Assembly: GCA_963664715.2 (NCBI GenBank)
Contig: CAXXUY010000013.1
Span: forward strand, 39,803 to 103,802
From: JAPOXR01 sp963664715
GTDB lineage: Bacteria > Pseudomonadota > Alphaproteobacteria > Rhodobacterales > Rhodobacteraceae
Length of the DNA stretch: 64,000 nucleotides
Direction: 5' to 3'
Positions 43,027-52,609 of this stretch are shown piece by piece. A program made the translations under genes and the position numbers. Each line of letters starts with the position of its first letter. Position 1 is the stretch's first letter. The notes beneath the pieces were generated by a model that saw nothing but the letters and a program-made list of their open reading frames with translations, did no database searches and was not told the DNA's origin.

Positions 43027-43110
43027 CATGGCAGTCGTTACTCCACCGTCGACCCGGCGAGTGTGACGCTCATTCCATGTTGCCGGCATTGAAATCGGGG
43101 GATGATGCCG

Positions 43111-43773
43111 ATGTGTAATCTCTACACGAACCTCACCACGCATGAGGCGATGCGACAGCTCTTCGACATCGCGCCGCAGGACAGCCTTTTGCCCGATGAC
43201 TGGAAGCCTGCCCCGCGGGTCCATCCCAAGCAGCGGGCGGCAGTTGCCTATATCAGGAATGGCAGCCTCTGCCTCGGGGAGATGCAGTGGGGCTTCCTGC
43301 TGCCCCAGGTGTCAAAGCGGACGGGATTGCCGATCCTGCCGAAGGCAGTCACGAACGCCCGGGATGACAAGGTGCTGGTGTCCAGGTTCTGGCTGGACAG
43401 CATGCGGCGGCAGCGATGCCTGGTCCCCTCGACGGCATACTGTGAATTCATCGGGCGGGCGCCGACCGTCAATCACTGGTTCGGAATCGCACCGGGAGGC
43501 GAGAATCCTGAACCTTTCGGATTTGCCGGCATCTGGACGGTGTTCGACGGGATGATCAGGAACGAGAGGATAAGTTTCGAGACCTTTGCAATCGTGACGA
43601 CCGGCCCCAACGAATTCATGTCATCCTATCACAGCAGGATGCCGGTTGTCCTTGCACCCGAGGAATACGGCAAGTGGCTCCGCGGCGGTGTCGAGGATGC
43701 CGCAGAGCTCCTGAAGCCGCCGCCGGACAGCGTGATGCGGCTGTTGGCAACCGGTGACGCACCGGGTTTATGA
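43111..43773 (+). CDS. SRAP/HMCES-family abasic-site DNA-protein crosslinking protein (YedK-like)
   Basis: 220 residues. The family needs Cys2 exposed after Met removal, which fixes the start at ATG 43111 (MCNLYTNLTTHEAMRQLF), not at the in-frame ATGs nine and six bases earlier. Other expected residues: Asn in TNARDDKV, the Glu in CLVPSTAYCEF and the His in HSRMPVVLAPEEY. HMCES/YedK forms a thiazolidine link with abasic sites in single-stranded DNA and protects them. The 3' end overlaps the opposite-strand MltB gene by 6 bp. Confidence 0.93.
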   Translation: MCNLYTNLTTHEAMRQLFDIAPQDSLLPDDWKPAPRVHPKQRAAVAYIRNGSLCLGEMQWGFLLPQVSKRTGLPILPKAVTNARDDKVLVSRFWLDSMRRQRCLVPSTAYCEFIGRAPTVNHWFGIAPGGENPEPFGFAGIWTVFDGMIRNERISFETFAIVTTGPNEFMSSYHSRMPVVLAPEEYGKWLRGGVEDAAELLKPPPDSVMRLLATGDAPGL

Positions 43774-45015
43774 CAGCAGGTCCAGCAATTCGAGCGTTGG
43801 CCATGCATCGGCCGGCAATCCGAGGCGGATCTGCTCCGCCTGCACGGCTGCACGTGTCCGGCTGCCCACGATTCCGTCGATCGCGCCGACATCATGGCCG
43901 CGGGATTGCAGTTTCTCCTGCAGGCTGATGACCTCGTCCTCCGCGAGTGGGGGCGGAGGCGTGCCATCCAGATACATCGGGCTTCCGGACAGCAGCGTCG
44001 CAAAAAACGCGGAAGTCGTCGCGTAGACGAATGAACGGTTCCATTCGAAATACAGCCTGAAATTGTCGAAGGCGAAGAATGCCGGACCGAACCTGCCATG
44101 GGGGAGCAGGATGGAAGCAGTGAGAGATCCGTCGATTTGTCGCTCCGACCGGAACCGCACCCCGAGATTCATCCACTCCGCAACCGTCTTTTCGTGGTTC
44201 AGGCCGGTCTCGCTCCAGTCAAGGGTCTGCGGAACCACGGCTTCGACGAGCCAGGTCCGGTTGGGTTGCCAGCCCAGCTCCTGCAAGACCTCGCCGGCCG
44301 TCATCAGGGCATCCCAGGTCGAGGTCTTGAGGTCGACTCTCCCGTCGCCGTCGCCATCCTGTCCATAGCTGAGGATGTCGGAAGGAAGCATCTGGATCAT
44401 TCCGATTTCGCCAGCCCAGGCCCCCACGGTATTCACCGGGTCGAAATCGCCCCGCCGGTAAAGTTCCATGGCAGCAAGAATGTGTGGCCGGAACAGTCCA
44501 GGGCGCCGGCAATCATGTGATAGGGTGACAAGCGAGTTGAGGGTGTTGTGGTCGCCCTGGACCAGCCCGAAATCGGTCTCGAGAGCCAGGAACGAAAGAA
44601 GTACGCCGCGCTGCACACCGTAGATTTCCTCGACCCTGTCGAAGATTGCTGCATGTTCCTTCTCGAATTCCGCCCCCTGCACGATGCGGTATTCCGCCAT
44701 GACGAGCTTGGAGAATTCTATGAAGGATTTGCGGAATATGCCCTGGGCCCGGTCACGTCTGATGACGTCGGGATCATGGTCAACTCCGGCAAAGAACGTA
44801 TCGACCGTCGGCTGTTCGAACCCGCGGGCGAGCGCCTCTTCCTTCAGCCCTTCGACAAATGCGGCAAATGAACCGCCGCACGGAACGTTGTCCTCGCCAG
44901 ATGCCTGGATCGGCATTGCCAGTCCAAGAGAGATCGCGGACGGAACGAGAAGCGTCCGGAAAAACGAAGGTGTTCTGCCGGAAAACCGGCAAAGGGCGTG
45001 AGTCTTGTTGATCAT
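43768..45015 (-). CDS. Lytic murein transglycosylase, MltB family with peptidoglycan-binding domain
   Basis: 415 residues. A signal peptide spans about residues 1-40. The SLT/MltB domain shows VLLSFLALETDFGLVQGDHN, with the catalytic Glu in LETDFG, then GAWAGEIGMIQMLPSDIL, GQDGDGDGRVDL and EWNRSFVYATTSAFFA. A C-terminal PG_binding_1 domain (about residues 350-412) includes LQEKLQSRGHDVGAIDGIVG. It cleaves the MurNAc-GlcNAc bond with 1,6-anhydro product formation in the periplasm. No lipobox is evident, so it is probably soluble. Confidence 0.93.
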   Translation of the reverse strand: MINKTHALCRFSGRTPSFFRTLLVPSAISLGLAMPIQASGEDNVPCGGSFAAFVEGLKEEALARGFEQPTVDTFFAGVDHDPDVIRRDRAQGIFRKSFIEFSKLVMAEYRIVQGAEFEKEHAAIFDRVEEIYGVQRGVLLSFLALETDFGLVQGDHNTLNSLVTLSHDCRRPGLFRPHILAAMELYRRGDFDPVNTVGAWAGEIGMIQMLPSDILSYGQDGDGDGRVDLKTSTWDALMTAGEVLQELGWQPNRTWLVEAVVPQTLDWSETGLNHEKTVAEWMNLGVRFRSERQIDGSLTASILLPHGRFGPAFFAFDNFRLYFEWNRSFVYATTSAFFATLLSGSPMYLDGTPPPPLAEDEVISLQEKLQSRGHDVGAIDGIVGSRTRAAVQAEQIRLGLPADAWPTLELLDLLS

Positions 45016-45480
45016 GAGTGTCTACCGTGGCTTCGGACAATGGATGGCTGACCGGAATCCTGGAAAAGAGAAGAGGAAGACCCGTCACGATGTGAATTAC
45101 ACGTATCGGCCTGTCGGGCACAGCCAAAAAATCCCCTGTGCCAAGTGGTTTGCATACGCAGGAGAACGGGAACTATCTGCCAAGGTGGCCAAATGACTCG
45201 AAGAAGTCTCAGTGTCACCCTGCGCCTGCGCGGTCTGGGTGATTTCTCCCCCCATCTATCCGCTGTCCCCGTATACCTTGCCCGGAAGGTGGACAGCACC
45301 CTGGCCGGATTTCGGACTGGCATTTCGGTCTTGGCTTCGGTGACTCAGCCATAAATGCCGGTTTGGTTCCGAAGCACTGTCTGATGCTTGTGACATTCAC
45401 CCGGCACGGTACGGACAATCCCGCAGACGGCCGCCGCCGCCGGGCTCGTGTACAGAAAGGATTCCACCGACAAAGCTGGC
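45016..45480. other. Intergenic region, no gene seen
   Basis: 465 bp upstream of the MltB-like gene and the RND pseudogene. It should carry the promoter of the transglycosylase gene. A segment GTGTCTACCGTG near 45019 recurs near 46219; no inverted ends or target duplication support a mobile element. Confidence 0.3.
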
Positions 45481-46053
45481 TGGAAACGCCCGGGAACCGT
45501 GATCAGTATCAATCAGAGCTTCTTAGAAGCCGCCTGGAGCGTGCCCTATTCCAATTGAGTCGACTCCCTGACCAACTATTCCCATAGCGAGGCTTTCGGC
45601 GACGACCTGGTTGTCGCCCCGCTTGTGGAGGATGCGCGGTCGTTAAGCGATACCGACTTGGCGAGAATCGAGGAAATCGCGCTGAAAGAGACCTATATTG
45701 CCGGGCGGCTGGTCGTCCGTGACGGGCAGGTGGCAGGAATTGCGATCAATATAGTTCTGGGGAAGAACTCGGACGCCGCAGAAATGGAGGTCTCCGATTA
45801 TCTCAATGCCTTCCTCGATCGAGCCCGCGCGAGCCACCCGGAATTCGCCATCTGCCTGACAGGTACGGCTATCGGCAACCGCGTCGTTGCGGACGCTACA
45901 AAGGACGATCTTGAAAACCTCGCACCGCTCGCTTTCCATCTCACCGTCGCCATTACTGCCATTCTTCTCCGCTCTGCATTCGCCACTGATTTTCTGCTTC
46001 TTCCTACTCTGCTCAAGACCATCGACAGTAGGCGCAAGATTTCACGAGAGTAG
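45481..46053 (+). pseudogene. MMPL/RND-type exporter remnant with internal deletion
   Basis: The frame encodes SINQSFLEAAWSVPYSN, then an in-frame TGA, then VDSLTNYSHSEAFGDDLVVA, matching the conserved D-S-L-x-N-x-x-x-x-x-x-D-D-L part of predicted RND exporters. It continues GRLVVRDGQVAGIAINIVLG and a periplasmic stretch HPEFAICLTGTAIGN. A helix (LAPLAFHLTVAITAILL) then runs directly into what looks like the last transmembrane segment, FATDFLLLPTLLKTID. Intact members are 750 residues or more, so most of the N-terminus and the central membrane domain are missing. Confidence 0.75.
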
Positions 46054-46309
46054 ATACCATGAGCCGTGTTGGTGTCGGGATTTGCGCTTGCCGGTTCTGT
46101 CCGTGGATGCGACCAGCCGGGAGGTTGGAGCAGTCGAGGTCGTTTTGGCATTGGCGTGCGCAGTCACCCGCAAAGTAGCTTGGCCCGGGCCGTGTTGGGC
46201 TTCTGTCACTGATGGTGCGTGTCTACCGTGACCTCGTTCAAGAGATTGAGATTTGGCCAGGACCCCTGCCCGACCTGAGTAGCGCGAGGCAGTCAAGGGA
46301 GAAAATTGC

Positions 46310-46657
46310 ATGCCACGCAATCGAGGACGAGCCGACAGCCCGGAATTGTGCCGGAATTGTGCCGGGATCGACAGCGGCAAGAACGTTCGCTATGTCGCGG
46401 TCGATCCTGTCCGATTTCCGGATCCGGTTCGGACGTTCGATGCCTTTACGGCGGATCTTGAGGAGATGGCGGCATGGCTGCGGTCCTGCGGAGTTGAGAG
46501 GGCGGCGATGGAGTCGACCTCGGTGTACTGGATACCGGTCTACGAGGGTCTTGATCGCCCTGGTTTCGAGGTGAAGCTGGTGCCGCCGCGGATGACGAAG
46601 CAGATAGACGGTCGCAAGAGCGACGTGCGCGATTGCCAGTGGATCCGGCAGCTTTGA
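46310..46657 (+). mobile_element. IS110-family transposase, N-terminal fragment
   Basis: 115 residues of the DEDD transposase N-terminal domain: CAGIDSGKNVRYVAVDP carries the first Asp, AAMESTSVYWIPVYE the Glu, and DGRKSDVRDCQWIRQL the following Asp pair. It stops at that point; the rest of the protein (normally over 300 residues, including the serine domain) is absent. The element is therefore dead. It abuts the toxin-antitoxin pair and may mark the border of that insertion. Confidence 0.85.
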
Positions 46658-46716
46658 TAGCACTGGCATTGCAGGCCTTGCGCGCTTATATTTCTTCCGC
46701 GATGGAGGAAAGATTA

Positions 46717-47340
46717 ATGATGGCAAGCGACATTCCCGCGACACTGTCGGCCAACGAGGCCGCATGCGTGACCGGCGTACCCCTCAAGAACGTACATCGC
46801 ATCATCGATGCGGGTCTGCTGGGCAGTTCCTCGGCACGGCGCGGGAAATCCCGAGCAGTTCGAAGTGACGGCCTGCTGAGCCTGAAACTTGCCCACGAGA
46901 CGACGAAGATCATCACCGTCGACGGGCGTCGGCGTCTCGTCCGATTCCTGCTCGGTCATCCCGACGCAGAGACGGCACGCGTGCGCGATGTGTCGGTCGA
47001 CATACGGTCAATGCGGGAGGAAGTGAGGAAGGGACTGTCCCTTCTCGCGCGTGCACGCGCTACGATAACGGCCGATGACGCCGTGCTCTCTGGCACCCCC
47101 TGTGTCAGGGGAACTCGTATTTCGGCTCATGATATCGCGGAGATGCTCTCAAACGGCGATGAGGCCGCTGTCATTCGCGGCACCTGGCCAGAACTCACGG
47201 AGGAACAGATCGAGGCAGCGGCCCTATATGCCCGCGCCTATCCTCGCCGGGGCCGTCCTCGGAATGCGCCTTTCTGGCGCTCGCGCGAACCGGTCGTCAA
47301 AAGCGAGGTCGCCTTCGATGAACTGCCGCTGCCGCAGTGA
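46717..47340 (+). CDS. DUF433 antitoxin-like protein
   Basis: 207 residues. The N-terminal part has a MerR-like helix-turn-helix (LSANEAACVTGVPLKNVHRI). The C-terminal DUF433 domain contains DDAVLSGTPCVRGTRISAHDIAEML and the helix WPELTEEQIEAAALYARAYP. DUF433 proteins are regularly paired with DUF5615 PIN-like proteins as antitoxin and toxin. ATG 46717 has GGAGGA 8 nt upstream. Its stop overlaps the toxin start (GTGA), as in a TA operon. Confidence 0.88.
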   Translation: MMASDIPATLSANEAACVTGVPLKNVHRIIDAGLLGSSSARRGKSRAVRSDGLLSLKLAHETTKIITVDGRRRLVRFLLGHPDAETARVRDVSVDIRSMREEVRKGLSLLARARATITADDAVLSGTPCVRGTRISAHDIAEMLSNGDEAAVIRGTWPELTEEQIEAAALYARAYPRRGRPRNAPFWRSREPVVKSEVAFDELPLPQ

Positions 47341-47714
47341 AGTTCCTGATTGACGAATGTCTGAGCCCAGGTTTGGCGGCGATCGCGCGGAAACGGGGAT
47401 ATCCGGAGTCGACGCACGTGACATGGCTCGGGCTGCGGGCTCGGCAGGACTGGGCTTTGGTGCAGCGAGCACTCGCCGATGGGTACGTTCTGGTGACAAA
47501 CGACCGGGGAGACTTCACGGAACTGATGCAGCGCGAGCAACGGTACCCCGGCCTCGTCTGTATCACGGTCGCACATGGGCTTATGAGCCTTGATGTTCAG
47601 ACCAGGCTGTTCGAGCACGTACTCACAGTATTGCCAGACCTGGATATTGCGGGTCGAATTCTGGAGATCGCGCTCCACGAAGACCGGAAGGTCCGGGTTG
47701 ACCTCTATCCATAA
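47337..47714 (+). CDS. DUF5615 PIN-like toxin
   Basis: 125 residues. It begins MKFLIDECLSPGLAAIARKR, the PIN-like entry with acidic D6-E7, and continues HVTWLGLRARQDWALVQRA and YVLVTNDRGDFTELM, with the conserved TNDRGDF motif carrying further acidic residues. Such proteins are predicted ribonucleases. GTG start overlaps the DUF433 stop. The frame is intact, unlike the PIN pseudogene at 15.4-16.0 kb, so this is the one live toxin of that fold in the window. Confidence 0.88.
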   Translation: MKFLIDECLSPGLAAIARKRGYPESTHVTWLGLRARQDWALVQRALADGYVLVTNDRGDFTELMQREQRYPGLVCITVAHGLMSLDVQTRLFEHVLTVLPDLDIAGRILEIALHEDRKVRVDLYP

Positions 47715-48891
47715 GCAATTTCCTGACCGAAAGACCGCTCGCTGCTGTGGCTCGGCCGGGGCAGGCGATAAACGATAGCCCGAGACTGGCAATCTTGCCT
47801 TCCTCATGGTCTACAGGTTGGTGTGAATGAGAATTGTTGTAGTGGCTCGGATTATTCCGTCATGAACCGGGCGGTTTTTTCCACCTTCCTCGTGCGCGTG
47901 TTGTTTTTGGTTGATCGGGTACAATCCGGAACAGGGTTTCTTTCCCGAGCAGGCATTGTAAAGAAGCATCCCTGTCCGGTCAGACTTTACCGAGAAGTTT
48001 TTCGGCGTGGTCCGGATGTGGTCCGGATGAAATCCTGCCGCCAGGTCAGGCTCAACCTGTCATTTTTCGCCAGGAAGCTCTCGGGAAACCCGCCTTGCAG
48101 CCGGAGACTGGAATCTGCTGTTGTTTCCCGGATTGAGTTGCTGCGCAGCGCGGTAGATTTCCCGGATTAGGCCGACGCCGATTTGCCTGGAAACCGGATT
48201 GGTCCGGGATGCCCGGGCTGTCTTCTTTCCCAGGCAGAGCAGTTTTCCAGCAGCAGGTTCAGGACAGTGTACAGACCGCGGGGATTGTGATTGTCCTGAT
48301 TGTGGCTCGTGTCTATTCGACCGGGTTCAGGTTGACGATGAAAGAACGGCCCGAATTGCTGTCTCACGACCAAGTACCGGTTCGTTGAAGTTTTGCGAAT
48401 CTCGATGGCGAAGCAGCTTTCCACGGCTTGGCCATCCACTTCCTGATTTGCGCGGAAATCTTGTTGATAATGTCGTAGTGGGCCAATTCGAATTCTCTGG
48501 GCACCATGCCGTCCACTATCATGGAGATGTGCTTCTCATTGACCGGGATGAGCATCACTGACCGGCGCTTTCTTCCGGCGAGGAGACCGGGGATGCCTTT
48601 CTTTGAGCCAATATGTTCCACCCTGCTGCCGGGGTGCGGGCGGAGGCTGGCAGGATCACCCGGGCATGCACGAACCTGTCCAGTGTTCTGTCCGCAACTG
48701 CCCCGACAGGCGGTGAGGTTTCGGACGACAAGATCGGAATGGAATACCTCACCGCAGGACATCGCACATCGATTGCAGGCATCAATCCTCTCGGATGCTG
48801 CTGCTGTTGTGGCAAGTCGAATTGCATGTTGCGGCGAATCAGGTATTGACCTGCGCTCGAAAGAAATTCGGGCGGATTGGAGCAAGGTGGA
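47715..48891. other. Long region without an intact gene
   Basis: 1177 bp after the toxin gene. A 63-codon minus-strand frame ending at 48364 (MLIPVNEKHISMIVDGMVPR onward) reads like part of a folded protein but has no good ribosome site, and its neighbourhood is broken by stops. A tandem 11-bp repeat TGGTCCGGATG occurs at 48008-48029. I take the region as decayed DNA and cannot name the ancestor. Confidence 0.3.
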
Positions 48892-50016
48892 TTGAAGACT
48901 GGTAAACCATTCAGGTTCTTTGACAACCGCCTGAAGTATCTGACGTTCGTCAATACGACCGACGAGAAGTGGCGAATTTCCGAACGCGTGGCGCAGGAAC
49001 TTGAGCATGTCAGGCCGCGGCCACCCGCGCTGCGCATTTTCGATGCAGGCATGGGTGATGCAACAGTCCTTTCAAATACGATGCGTGCAATGCACCAACT
49101 GTTGCCCAATGTTCCGTTCTATATCGTTGGCAAGGAAATCAGCCTCGAGGATCTGCGCCTGTCGCTTGGCAAGATGCCGGATCGGCTGGTGGAGCACCCC
49201 GCGAGCGTTGTCGTGATGACCAACCTTTTCTATTCGGAAGCACCATGGCTGACGCCAAATCGATTGGATGCGAAAGACAATCTGGTCTGGAAGGTCGTCG
49301 CGCTCGATGGCCAGTCATCCATCGGATTTCAGGAGCAACTGAGCAATCTTGATCCCTTTCTCGTCGGGAACTGGCAGGTGACCTCTTCGCCAAAGACCGG
49401 GAATCCGCTTTATGTCAAGCCAGCAGTGCTCGTCATCTACCGGAGGGACCATGACTTCCTCCTGGACAATGTCATCCCGACGATGGGAGCCACGGAAGCG
49501 GAATACGATCTGGTTCTCGCATCGCAGCCATGGCGGGCGCGGACAGGCGCGGAACTGAAGGCTCAGGCGATTCTCGCCCCGCTCGCAAGAAGCCTGTCAC
49601 GAAATGGCCGAATGCTCGTCGTGCAGTCCGCCGGAAATGACCCCGGTGAGGAGATCGTGAAATCGGTCTGGCCGGACATCGAACTGTTCCCCGTGAATCG
49701 ACATGATCTGATTGCCGCCCTGAAGTCGGAACTCGGAGAGGAGGCCGGAGTTTTCGATCTCTCGATTCCGATTGGCAGCGATGCCCTGCTCTCCTACAGA
49801 ATGCATACCTTGCCTGAGGAAGTCGGTCCTTCTATCGGGACCTCGACGCTGGCTGCTGCCTGGAATGCGGCGACCTATGTCGGACAGATCGAAGATGAAC
49901 TCCTTGAAGTGACACATGGGAGTTCCCGGCACTTCGACGTCACTGCGGACGTTCTCCACAAATATGGCGGGCTTTGGTTCAATGACGAAGTCTTCACCAT
50001 TTCTCGAACAAGGTAA
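48892..50016 (+). CDS. SAM-dependent methyltransferase-like protein
   Basis: 374 residues. RIFDAGMGDATVLSNTMRAM (about residues 50-70) resembles class I methyltransferase motif I, and FYIVGKEISLEDLRLSL matches the acidic end of the next strand (Glu binding the ribose). VVVMTNLFYSEAPWL is a possible motif II/III. A second half contains LVLASQPWRARTGAELKAQA and SLSRNGRMLVVQSAGNDPG, like a methyltransferase active-site strand, so it could be a double-fold. TTG 48892 is chosen for AAGGTGGA before it. Substrate unknown. Confidence 0.65.
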   Translation: MKTGKPFRFFDNRLKYLTFVNTTDEKWRISERVAQELEHVRPRPPALRIFDAGMGDATVLSNTMRAMHQLLPNVPFYIVGKEISLEDLRLSLGKMPDRLVEHPASVVVMTNLFYSEAPWLTPNRLDAKDNLVWKVVALDGQSSIGFQEQLSNLDPFLVGNWQVTSSPKTGNPLYVKPAVLVIYRRDHDFLLDNVIPTMGATEAEYDLVLASQPWRARTGAELKAQAILAPLARSLSRNGRMLVVQSAGNDPGEEIVKSVWPDIELFPVNRHDLIAALKSELGEEAGVFDLSIPIGSDALLSYRMHTLPEEVGPSIGTSTLAAAWNAATYVGQIEDELLEVTHGSSRHFDVTADVLHKYGGLWFNDEVFTISRTR

Positions 50017-51236
50017 CCTGACCAGGATACCGGCAAGGTCGATGTCTGGCAGGAACCTCCAAATCACGCAAGGCGCTGAGTCATAGTGACAATTTCTGGT
50101 GCCGGCCCAATTCCACATCCGCAAATGGAATATATGTTGCCTGATCATCGAATTTTGGCCGAGGTTGACGAGCGAAATCGACGATCCCGGACAACAGGCC
50201 TTACCGATGCAGCATGAGTGCACATTCCAGCCTGATGTTTCCCGCCTTAGGAGACACAATTCCAGGTAAATTGCCCGGTATCTCAAACCGAGTGAGGAAC
50301 TGCTGCCCGCGGGCAGATTCCCGACAATGTGCACGAAGCCCGTTCCGGTCCATAACGGGGCGTATCAGGACCGCGGATGCCAATGCCGCGACAGTCAATG
50401 CGAGTGTCAACCGGCAGGTCGCACCGAAATTGCCGGTCTGCCCGAACAGCCAGCCCGCCAGCCATGACGCAGTCAGCCCGGCCAGACCCCAGGACACAAT
50501 GTCCCGCGGTAAGGGTCAGGGCCGGTCGGCATCGACATGCGGGAATGTTCATGCCTTTCCCGGCCAACTCGACGGTTCCGGGTGAATTCACCGACTCTCT
50601 GCGAGTTGCTACCGAAGACCGGTCCCCGGCAAGCCAGTGCCAAATATCCTCCAGCCCAGGATACGCGGGCAGGCAAAGCCGTAGCTGCCGACGCGGCGCT
50701 TTCCTCTTCAGAAGCTGCAGGATTGAGCGTAGTGGTGGTGAAGACTGTATTTGCCGGCAATGATCGCCGATTGTGCCTTGACGCAGGCGGCGAGGGTCTC
50801 ACATCGGCAGCCAGAGCCATGCGGCGGAAGCCGAATGGCTTCACGGCTAACGGCGGACCAGGTGGCGACCACCCGTCGGAGCGCCGGATGAGCTGATTCG
50901 AACTTCTTGTGAAAACCCCGCCCGCGACTGGATCCTGCGATGTTCTTGCGAGGAGTGCAGGCCGTCCCGATCGCCGGCCTGGCGCCTCGTCCGGGCGCTG
51001 ACAGTGCGGGTCAGGTCGCGCGTTAAACAATGCCGGGTTGAGATGGAACCGGATTACCCTGCTTGTGGATGGCCCTGGTCAGCAACTCGCTGATTTTCCT
51101 GGAATTCGGAGAGCGGCAAGCTTCGTGTCGCAACGTGGGAAACAGGAGGACCGGTACCGGCCTGCCACGGCGCAGACACTGTCGGAGGACAGTGTTCCCA
51201 GGGGCATGGTCAGCTCACTGGAAAGGTGCGGAGCGT
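50017..51236. other. Long region without an intact gene
   Basis: 1220 bp between the methyltransferase-like gene and the LytTR gene. Apart from a short membrane-protein relic on the minus strand near 50.4 kb, both strands are broken by stops. It appears to be decayed DNA. Confidence 0.3.
50339..50497 (-). pseudogene. Possible MFS transporter relic
   Basis: 53 codons encode GLAGLTASWLAGWLFGQTGN and LTLALTVAALASAVLIRPV, resembling the last two helices of a major-facilitator protein. Nothing upstream in frame matches and there is no start. Weak call based on hydrophobic pattern only. Confidence 0.3.
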
Positions 51237-52037
51237 TCACGCGAGGCCTGCCTGCCTGACAGCCGGCAGGTAGCCCCGGCTGACCGGCGCCTCGTGCCCG
51301 CCCGTAAGGCAGAGGATCGTGCGTCCGTTGCGGCGCTCGGCCCTGGTCACATGCCGCCCGGCAACCCAATAGGAACGGTGAACGCGCAGCCCGCCAGCCC
51401 CATCCAGTTCGCTTACCGCATCGGCAAATCGCATCAGCACCAGCGTCGAGCCGGCGGTCGTGAACGCCTCCACGTAGTGATCCGCCATCTTGAGATAGAT
51501 CAGGTCGCGGCCGAGATTTGGCGGCAGCCGGTCAAGAAAACGAACCGTTGGTGGAGTTTCCGATCCTGCTCCGGTTGATTCGGGCTCGCCCGTTCCTCCC
51601 ATGCTCCATTGTCCGGTCATGACCGCAACGACGAGAGTGCTGATCGCCACCATCAACACCGCGACACCGAGATAGATTTCGGGCAGCGTGATCTGGTCCA
51701 GGTTGCCTGGCCTGAACAGTGACTCGGCGGTGTACACAACCCCGGTGCCGGGAATGGCGGCAAGAACTGCAGCCGCAGCGATCGCCAGCAGCCTGCGCCA
51801 CCATGACGCGTCGAAAGTCAGGCGAACCACCATCATCATGATGCTCGAACAAACCAGCCAGTTCGCACCCAGCGCCAGGGACCAGTAGCCGATTCGGCCG
51901 AGCGGAGAAATCGAAACATATGTTCCGAATGGTCCGATCAGCGTGAACAGCACGACGAGACACGCCAATACCGCTCCCTGTATTGCGAGGGAGCGCACGC
52001 CCAGCAGTTCACGAAACGTCAATGGCAATTTCTGCAT
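51237..52037 (-). CDS. LytTR-type membrane-bound transcription regulator
   Basis: 266 residues. Four N-terminal transmembrane helices (about 15-35, 48-70, 82-105, 120-142) precede a C-terminal LytTR DNA-binding domain: RDLIYLKMADHYVEAFTTAG, LVLMRFADAVSEL and GLRVHRSYWVAGRHVTRAER. This membrane-LytTR architecture is widespread in alphaproteobacteria and lacks a receiver domain. It is divergent from the DUF2141/carotenoid-oxygenase pair with 109 bp between, so it is a candidate regulator of it. Confidence 0.9.
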   Translation of the reverse strand: MQKLPLTFRELLGVRSLAIQGAVLACLVVLFTLIGPFGTYVSISPLGRIGYWSLALGANWLVCSSIMMMVVRLTFDASWWRRLLAIAAAAVLAAIPGTGVVYTAESLFRPGNLDQITLPEIYLGVAVLMVAISTLVVAVMTGQWSMGGTGEPESTGAGSETPPTVRFLDRLPPNLGRDLIYLKMADHYVEAFTTAGSTLVLMRFADAVSELDGAGGLRVHRSYWVAGRHVTRAERRNGRTILCLTGGHEAPVSRGYLPAVRQAGLA

Positions 52038-52146
52038 CCTGCGAATTTGTCAGCTTCATCGGCGCAATCGATGATGACCCCGGCATTCCCGGTCTTCAAT
52101 GTCCCGGACTGACATGAAGCAACCAGCAGAAAGGATCAAGATTCAG

Positions 52147-52608
52147 ATGTCCAATTCAAGAAACACAATCAGGTCATGCGTGCTCACGAGCGCAGCATTC
52201 TTCCTTGGCACCGCCGCACACGCAGCCGATCTCGAGGTTTCCGTCGAAGGGTTGCGGTCAGATGAGGGCGAGGCGCGGATTGCACTCTACAAGCGGGTCC
52301 CGGACGTGGCGTTTCCGGATGAGGGAGGAGCGATCGCAGGCCTCGTCAGCCCGGCAGATCCCGGTGGCGTATCCGTCATCTTCACCGACCTTGAGGCGGG
52401 TGAGTATGCGGTTGCGGCATTCCACGATTCCAACGGGAACGGGGAGCTGGATCTGAACATCCTGAATATTCCGGTTGAAGGCTACGGTTTCTCGAACGGC
52501 GCCGTCGGATTCATGGGTCCGCCTTCATTCGATGATGCCGCGTTCACGATCGGTTCGGACGAGGAACGGCTCTCGATCGTCGTGCCCGTCGCATATCCCG
52601 GGTCCTGA
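52147..52608 (+). CDS. DUF2141 family secreted protein
   Basis: 153 residues with a Sec signal peptide (cleavage after TAAHA near residue 23) and a DUF2141 beta-sandwich: LEVSVEGLRSDEGEARIALY, GEYAVAAFHDSNGNGELDLN, PVEGYGFSNGA and GPPSFDDAAFTIG, all typical. The family is periplasmic or outer-membrane associated and its function is unknown. In other genomes it is found near carotenoid biosynthesis genes, and here the next gene, 1 bp away, is a carotenoid oxygenase homologue. ATG 52147 puts the signal peptide at the N-terminus; earlier in-frame ATGs exist. Confidence 0.9.
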   Translation: MSNSRNTIRSCVLTSAAFFLGTAAHAADLEVSVEGLRSDEGEARIALYKRVPDVAFPDEGGAIAGLVSPADPGGVSVIFTDLEAGEYAVAAFHDSNGNGELDLNILNIPVEGYGFSNGAVGFMGPPSFDDAAFTIGSDEERLSIVVPVAYPGS

Positions 52609-52609
52609 C

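Noticed and set aside
45019..46236. GTGTCTACCGTG near 45019 and again near 46219, flanking the RND relic
   Set aside because: Direct, short and without inverted ends or transposase between; not enough for a transposon.
48008..48029. Tandem 11-bp repeat TGGTCCGGATG
   Set aside because: Only two units, no associated gene or symmetry; probably slippage.
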